A stretch of DNA of 7,988 nt from an uncultured bacterium (GTDB taxonomy: Bacteria; Bacteroidota; Ignavibacteria; Ignavibacteriales; Melioribacteraceae). Positions 6,200-7,988 of this stretch are shown piece after piece. The position numbers were made by a program, and so were the translations under genes. A model generated the notes under the pieces. The model was not told where the DNA came from and made no database searches. It worked only from the letters and a program-made list of their open reading frames with translations. Location of the stretch: the NCBI GenBank assembly GCA_937936675.1, contig CALDDL010000132.1, positions 1 to 7,988 of the forward strand, written 5' to 3'. Each line of letters opens with the position of its first letter. Within the stretch, counting starts at the first letter, position 1.

Positions 6200-6239
6200 T
6201 ATGCACTAAGTTGCACTATCTTGCAATTAGTCGCATAAT
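6200..6239. repeat. Four 10-bp-phased TGCA/CGCA repeats (iteron-like operator)
   Basis: On the plus strand TGCA occurs at 6202, 6212 and 6222, and CGCA at 6232, each exactly ten bases apart; decamers read TATGCACTAA, GTTGCACTAT, CTTGCAATTA and GTCGCATAAT. Read toward the HTH gene they give AGTGCA and AGTGCAA words, the same as at the terminase start. They cover the probable leftward start site and the -35 of the repressor promoter. One-turn spacing suggests binding of several monomers along one helix face. Confidence 0.6.
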
Positions 6240-6259
6240 TAATTAATATTATAACAATG

Positions 6260-6281
6260 ATATAAGCGAATTATCTTATAT
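6260..6281. promoter_or_regulatory. Inverted repeat, candidate repressor operator
   Basis: ATATAAG and CTTATAT form perfect 7-bp arms separated by CGAATTAT, a 22-bp dyad of the size bound by CI/LexA-like dimers. It lies between the repressor start and the leftward -10, so an occupied site would block the early promoter. The half-site CTTATA recurs in the CACTTATAAGTG palindrome at 2175-2186. The DNA is very AT-rich, so chance formation is possible. Confidence 0.45.
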
Positions 6282-6312
6282 ACACTTTACAAAATTAAAA
6301 AATAGGTCTTAA

Positions 6313-6930
6313 ATGACAAAGAAAAAAAGTATTGGCGATAGATTAAGAGAAGAGATACTTAAGAAATATAAATCGGTCAGATCATTCTCTTTATCGATAG
6401 ACATAATTCCGCAGCAGATGCAAAATTATCTTACATCCCAATTTGTGCCCGGTGGTTTAATACTTCAAAAACTTGCCGATATGGGTATAAATATTAATTA
6501 TGTTCTTACAGGCAATCAATCCGCCGGAGGTAAATATCCTTCTCGATATAACGATTTCCCCGTACTCTCTAAAATCGGTCTTATACCTTTAGATCGGTTA
6601 GATATTCATGCCGATGACCGCGCATTTTTTAATCACCCCGTAAAAGAAAAATGCTTCTCAACTATTGTCAGAGGTAATAGTATGCAGCCCGTTTTGGAGG
6701 ATGGCGACCTCGTACTTATTGACGCTAACTTAATTCCTAAAATAGATGATATTGTGGCTGTTCGATTTACCGATGGTGATCAGGTAATAAAACGATTTAA
6801 AGAATCTTCCAAAAACGAGATACATCTAATTTCCGAAAATAAAATATATGATCCGCTCGTTATTAACAGGAATAAAATCGATCTCCTAGCTCCCATCGTC
6901 CAACTCCAACGCATCATCAAAAGGGGATGA
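6313..6930 (+). CDS. CI/LexA-like phage repressor with S24 protease domain
   Basis: A 205-aa two-domain repressor expected to hold the early operon off and to inactivate itself during the SOS response. Residues ~6-68 form a lambda-repressor-like DNA-binding domain (RSFSLSIDIIPQQMQNYLTSQ then LADMGININYVLTGN, the latter typical of CI-type HTH domains). A flexible linker SAGGKY holds an Ala71-Gly72 pair, a plausible self-cleavage site. The S24 peptidase domain shows GNSMQPVLEDGD with nucleophile Ser123 and VIKRF with general base Lys160, both of the catalytic pair present. Length is typical. It is divergent from the excisionase-like gene and is the outermost phage gene, pointing at the flanking wlbA-like gene 53 bases away. 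The ribosome site is weak. RecA-stimulated cleavage is family knowledge, not shown by the sequence. Confidence 0.93.
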   Translation: MTKKKSIGDRLREEILKKYKSVRSFSLSIDIIPQQMQNYLTSQFVPGGLILQKLADMGININYVLTGNQSAGGKYPSRYNDFPVLSKIGLIPLDRLDIHADDRAFFNHPVKEKCFSTIVRGNSMQPVLEDGDLVLIDANLIPKIDDIVAVRFTDGDQVIKRFKESSKNEIHLISENKIYDPLVINRNKIDLLAPIVQLQRIIKRG

Positions 6931-6983
6931 TTATTACTAAATAAATTATTCTTAAATTTGGGGAATTAATTTTTGGGACTTTC
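6931..6983. other. Probable phage-flank boundary spacer
   Basis: The 53 bases between repressor and wlbA-like gene are AT-rich, with two related TTGGGGA/TTGGGA words (6958-6964 and 6973-6978). No terminator hairpin, integrase or clear attachment core is visible. If the phage is integrated, its end should lie here or very close by; a single end cannot be defined without the other junction. Confidence 0.3.
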
Positions 6984-7988
6984 TTGAAATCATTCGCACT
7001 TATCGGTACTGCCGGATATGTGGCTCCGCGCCATCTTAAAGCTATTCATGATATCGGAGCTAATCTCATCGCTTCGTTCGATCCGCACGATTCGGTCGGT
7101 ATTCTCGATCACTATTTCCCCGAGTCCCTTTTCTTCACCGATTATTCACGCTTCGAACGATTTATCAATTCACACATTAACAAAATCGATTATGTCTCTA
7201 TCTGTTCGCCGAATTTTTTACATGATACACATATTCGACTTGCTCTTAATGCCGGCTGCGATGTGATTTGCGAAAAGCCGCTCGTGATTAATCCGTGGAA
7301 TCTCGATGCACTCGAACTCATTCAAGAAAGAACGGGTAAAAAAGTTTTCTCCGTGATGCAGCTCCGCTATCATCCCGAACTCCTGTCCCTCAAAAATAAA
7401 CTATCTCAATCCGGAGCTTCTATTATTGGCGTTGGTCAATCTCCGGATAGAATTTTGAATGATCCACAGAAATCTTCTGAAACCGAAAATTTCAATATCC
7501 CTGCGATAGACCAGCAGAATAATTTCCAATTATCTCCTAGTAAGCCACGGCTTCACAAAGTGAAACTCACTTACATCACTAAGCGTGGAAATTGGTATCA
7601 CTATTCATGGAAGGGGAATGAAGAAAAATCGGGCGGCATCGCCGTTAATATCGGTATTCATCTTTTCGATCTGCTTATATGGCTTTTCGGTCCGGTTAAA
7701 GATTCCAAAGTTTTCATTCGCAATTCCGATAAGATGAAAGGTGAACTTACTTTCGAGAATGCTTCGGTCGATTGGTATCTTTCAATCGATGGAAATGATC
7801 TCCCCTCGGAGGCAATCGAAAAGGGAAGCCCCACTTTTCGCTCACTCACTATAGACGGTCAAGAGATTAATTTTACTGATGGTTTCACCGATCTTCATAC
7901 CGAAGTCTATCGCCGAACTCTTGCAGGCGAAGGTCTATCGATTTCCGATGCCCGCCCCTCGATAGAACTCACTCACTCCATCCGCACC
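6984..7988 (+). CDS. wlbA: WlbA/WbpB-like UDP-N-acetylglucosaminuronate 3-dehydrogenase (Gfo/Idh/MocA), 3' end missing
   Basis: NAD-dependent oxidoreductase expected to oxidise C3 of UDP-GlcNAcA in the cytoplasm, an early step toward di-acetamido uronic acids of O-antigen. The frame runs 335 codons to the window edge. Seen: Rossmann motif ALIGTAGYVAPRH (residues 5-17), VSICSPNFLHDTHIR, the family EKP motif at 97-99 (ICEKPLVINPWN), QLRYHP, LTYITKRGNWYHYSWKG, SGGIAVNIGIHLFDLLIW with the conserved His226/Asp229 region, and a C-terminal DARPSIELTHSIR close to the usual end, so few residues are missing. Relative to remembered WlbA proteins there are about 35 extra residues around 143-187. The only start matching the family is a TTG at 6984, with just a weak GGGA before it; the frame stays open upstream to 6945 without an ATG or GTG. 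It may be a host locus flanking the prophage or a phage-carried conversion gene. Partners for the pathway are not in view. Confidence 0.87.
   Translation, partial: MKSFALIGTAGYVAPRHLKAIHDIGANLIASFDPHDSVGILDHYFPESLFFTDYSRFERFINSHINKIDYVSICSPNFLHDTHIRLALNAGCDVICEKPLVINPWNLDALELIQERTGKKVFSVMQLRYHPELLSLKNKLSQSGASIIGVGQSPDRILNDPQKSSETENFNIPAIDQQNNFQLSPSKPRLHKVKLTYITKRGNWYHYSWKGNEEKSGGIAVNIGIHLFDLLIWLFGPVKDSKVFIRNSDKMKGELTFENASVDWYLSIDGNDLPSEAIEKGSPTFRSLTIDGQEINFTDGFTDLHTEVYRRTLAGEGLSISDARPSIELTHSIRT

Larger units (their letters stand above)
6187..6312. promoter_or_regulatory. Genetic switch region between repressor and early operon
   Basis: This 126-bp gap separates divergent regulators. Leftward: a perfect TATAAT on the minus strand at 6248-6253, with no good -35. 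Rightward: TTGCAA (6221-6226) and TAATAT (6244-6249) with 17-bp spacing, a fair promoter for the repressor that overlaps the leftward -10. An inverted repeat ATATAAG-N8-CTTATAT occupies 6260-6281, immediately upstream of the leftward -10, and phased repeats occupy 6200-6239. The repressor gene itself has only a weak AGG ribosome site (around 6304), consistent with low expression. All promoter calls are by eye. Confidence 0.55.

Noticed and set aside
5989..6216. Longer 75-aa form of the HTH protein starting at GTG 6216
   Set aside because: The added ten residues are encoded by the phased repeats and the ribosome site itself; the ATG at 6186 with AAAGGAG upstream is the better start.
7018..7266. 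Rightward 82-codon frame and leftward frame at 7658-7849
   Set aside because: Both are shadows of the wlbA-like gene, whose frame carries all family motifs without interruption.

Overview
The window looks like one end of an integrated tailed phage (Caudoviricetes prophage) abutting a bacterial sugar-nucleotide gene. The DNA is AT-rich. Most phage genes have strong AGGAGG-type Shine-Dalgarno sites, which argues against a typical Bacteroidota host, where such sites are usually absent. The right-hand gene closely resembles wlbA/wbpB, an O-antigen/surface-polysaccharide enzyme, so a Gram-negative host is likely, but I cannot name the phylum.

Layout from left to right. (1) Positions 1-2092, leftward: a head module with a putative scaffold (335 aa), two tiny start/stop-overlapping ORFs (38 and 13 codons), the major capsid protein (307 aa) and the first codons of another gene running off the left edge. 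(2) 2093-2203: a compact divergent control region. (3) 2204-4684, rightward: large terminase subunit and a portal protein of the DUF935/Mu gp29 type. (4) 4685-4733: a short convergent junction with a small palindrome. (5) 4734-6186, leftward: an early/replication operon with a 65-aa excisionase-like HTH protein, a DUF4373 (Lin1244/Lin1753-like) replication protein with a charged C-terminal tail, and a DnaC/IstB-type helicase loader whose start overlaps the previous gene. (6) 6187-6312: the genetic switch, with divergent promoters, phased TGCA repeats and an inverted repeat. (7) 6313-6930, rightward: a CI/LexA-type repressor with an S24 protease domain. (8) 6984-7988, rightward: wlbA-like oxidoreductase, open at the right edge.

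How it fits together: the S24 repressor and the small HTH protein are divergently transcribed across the switch and probably set lysogeny against the replication operon. DUF4373 protein plus DnaC-like loader would bring the host replicative helicase to the phage origin. Terminase and portal package DNA, while scaffold and capsid build the head. Unusually, packaging and capsid genes face away from each other, and their shared control region carries sequence words also found in the switch (10-bp-phased TGCA repeats, CTTATA/TATAAG dyads), suggesting common control. I see no integrase, transposase, tRNA, CRISPR array or insertion sequence. The best leads are the shared operator words, the nested mini-ORFs before the capsid gene, the strong excess of ATCGAT across phage and flanking gene, and the integrase-less boundary next to wlbA.
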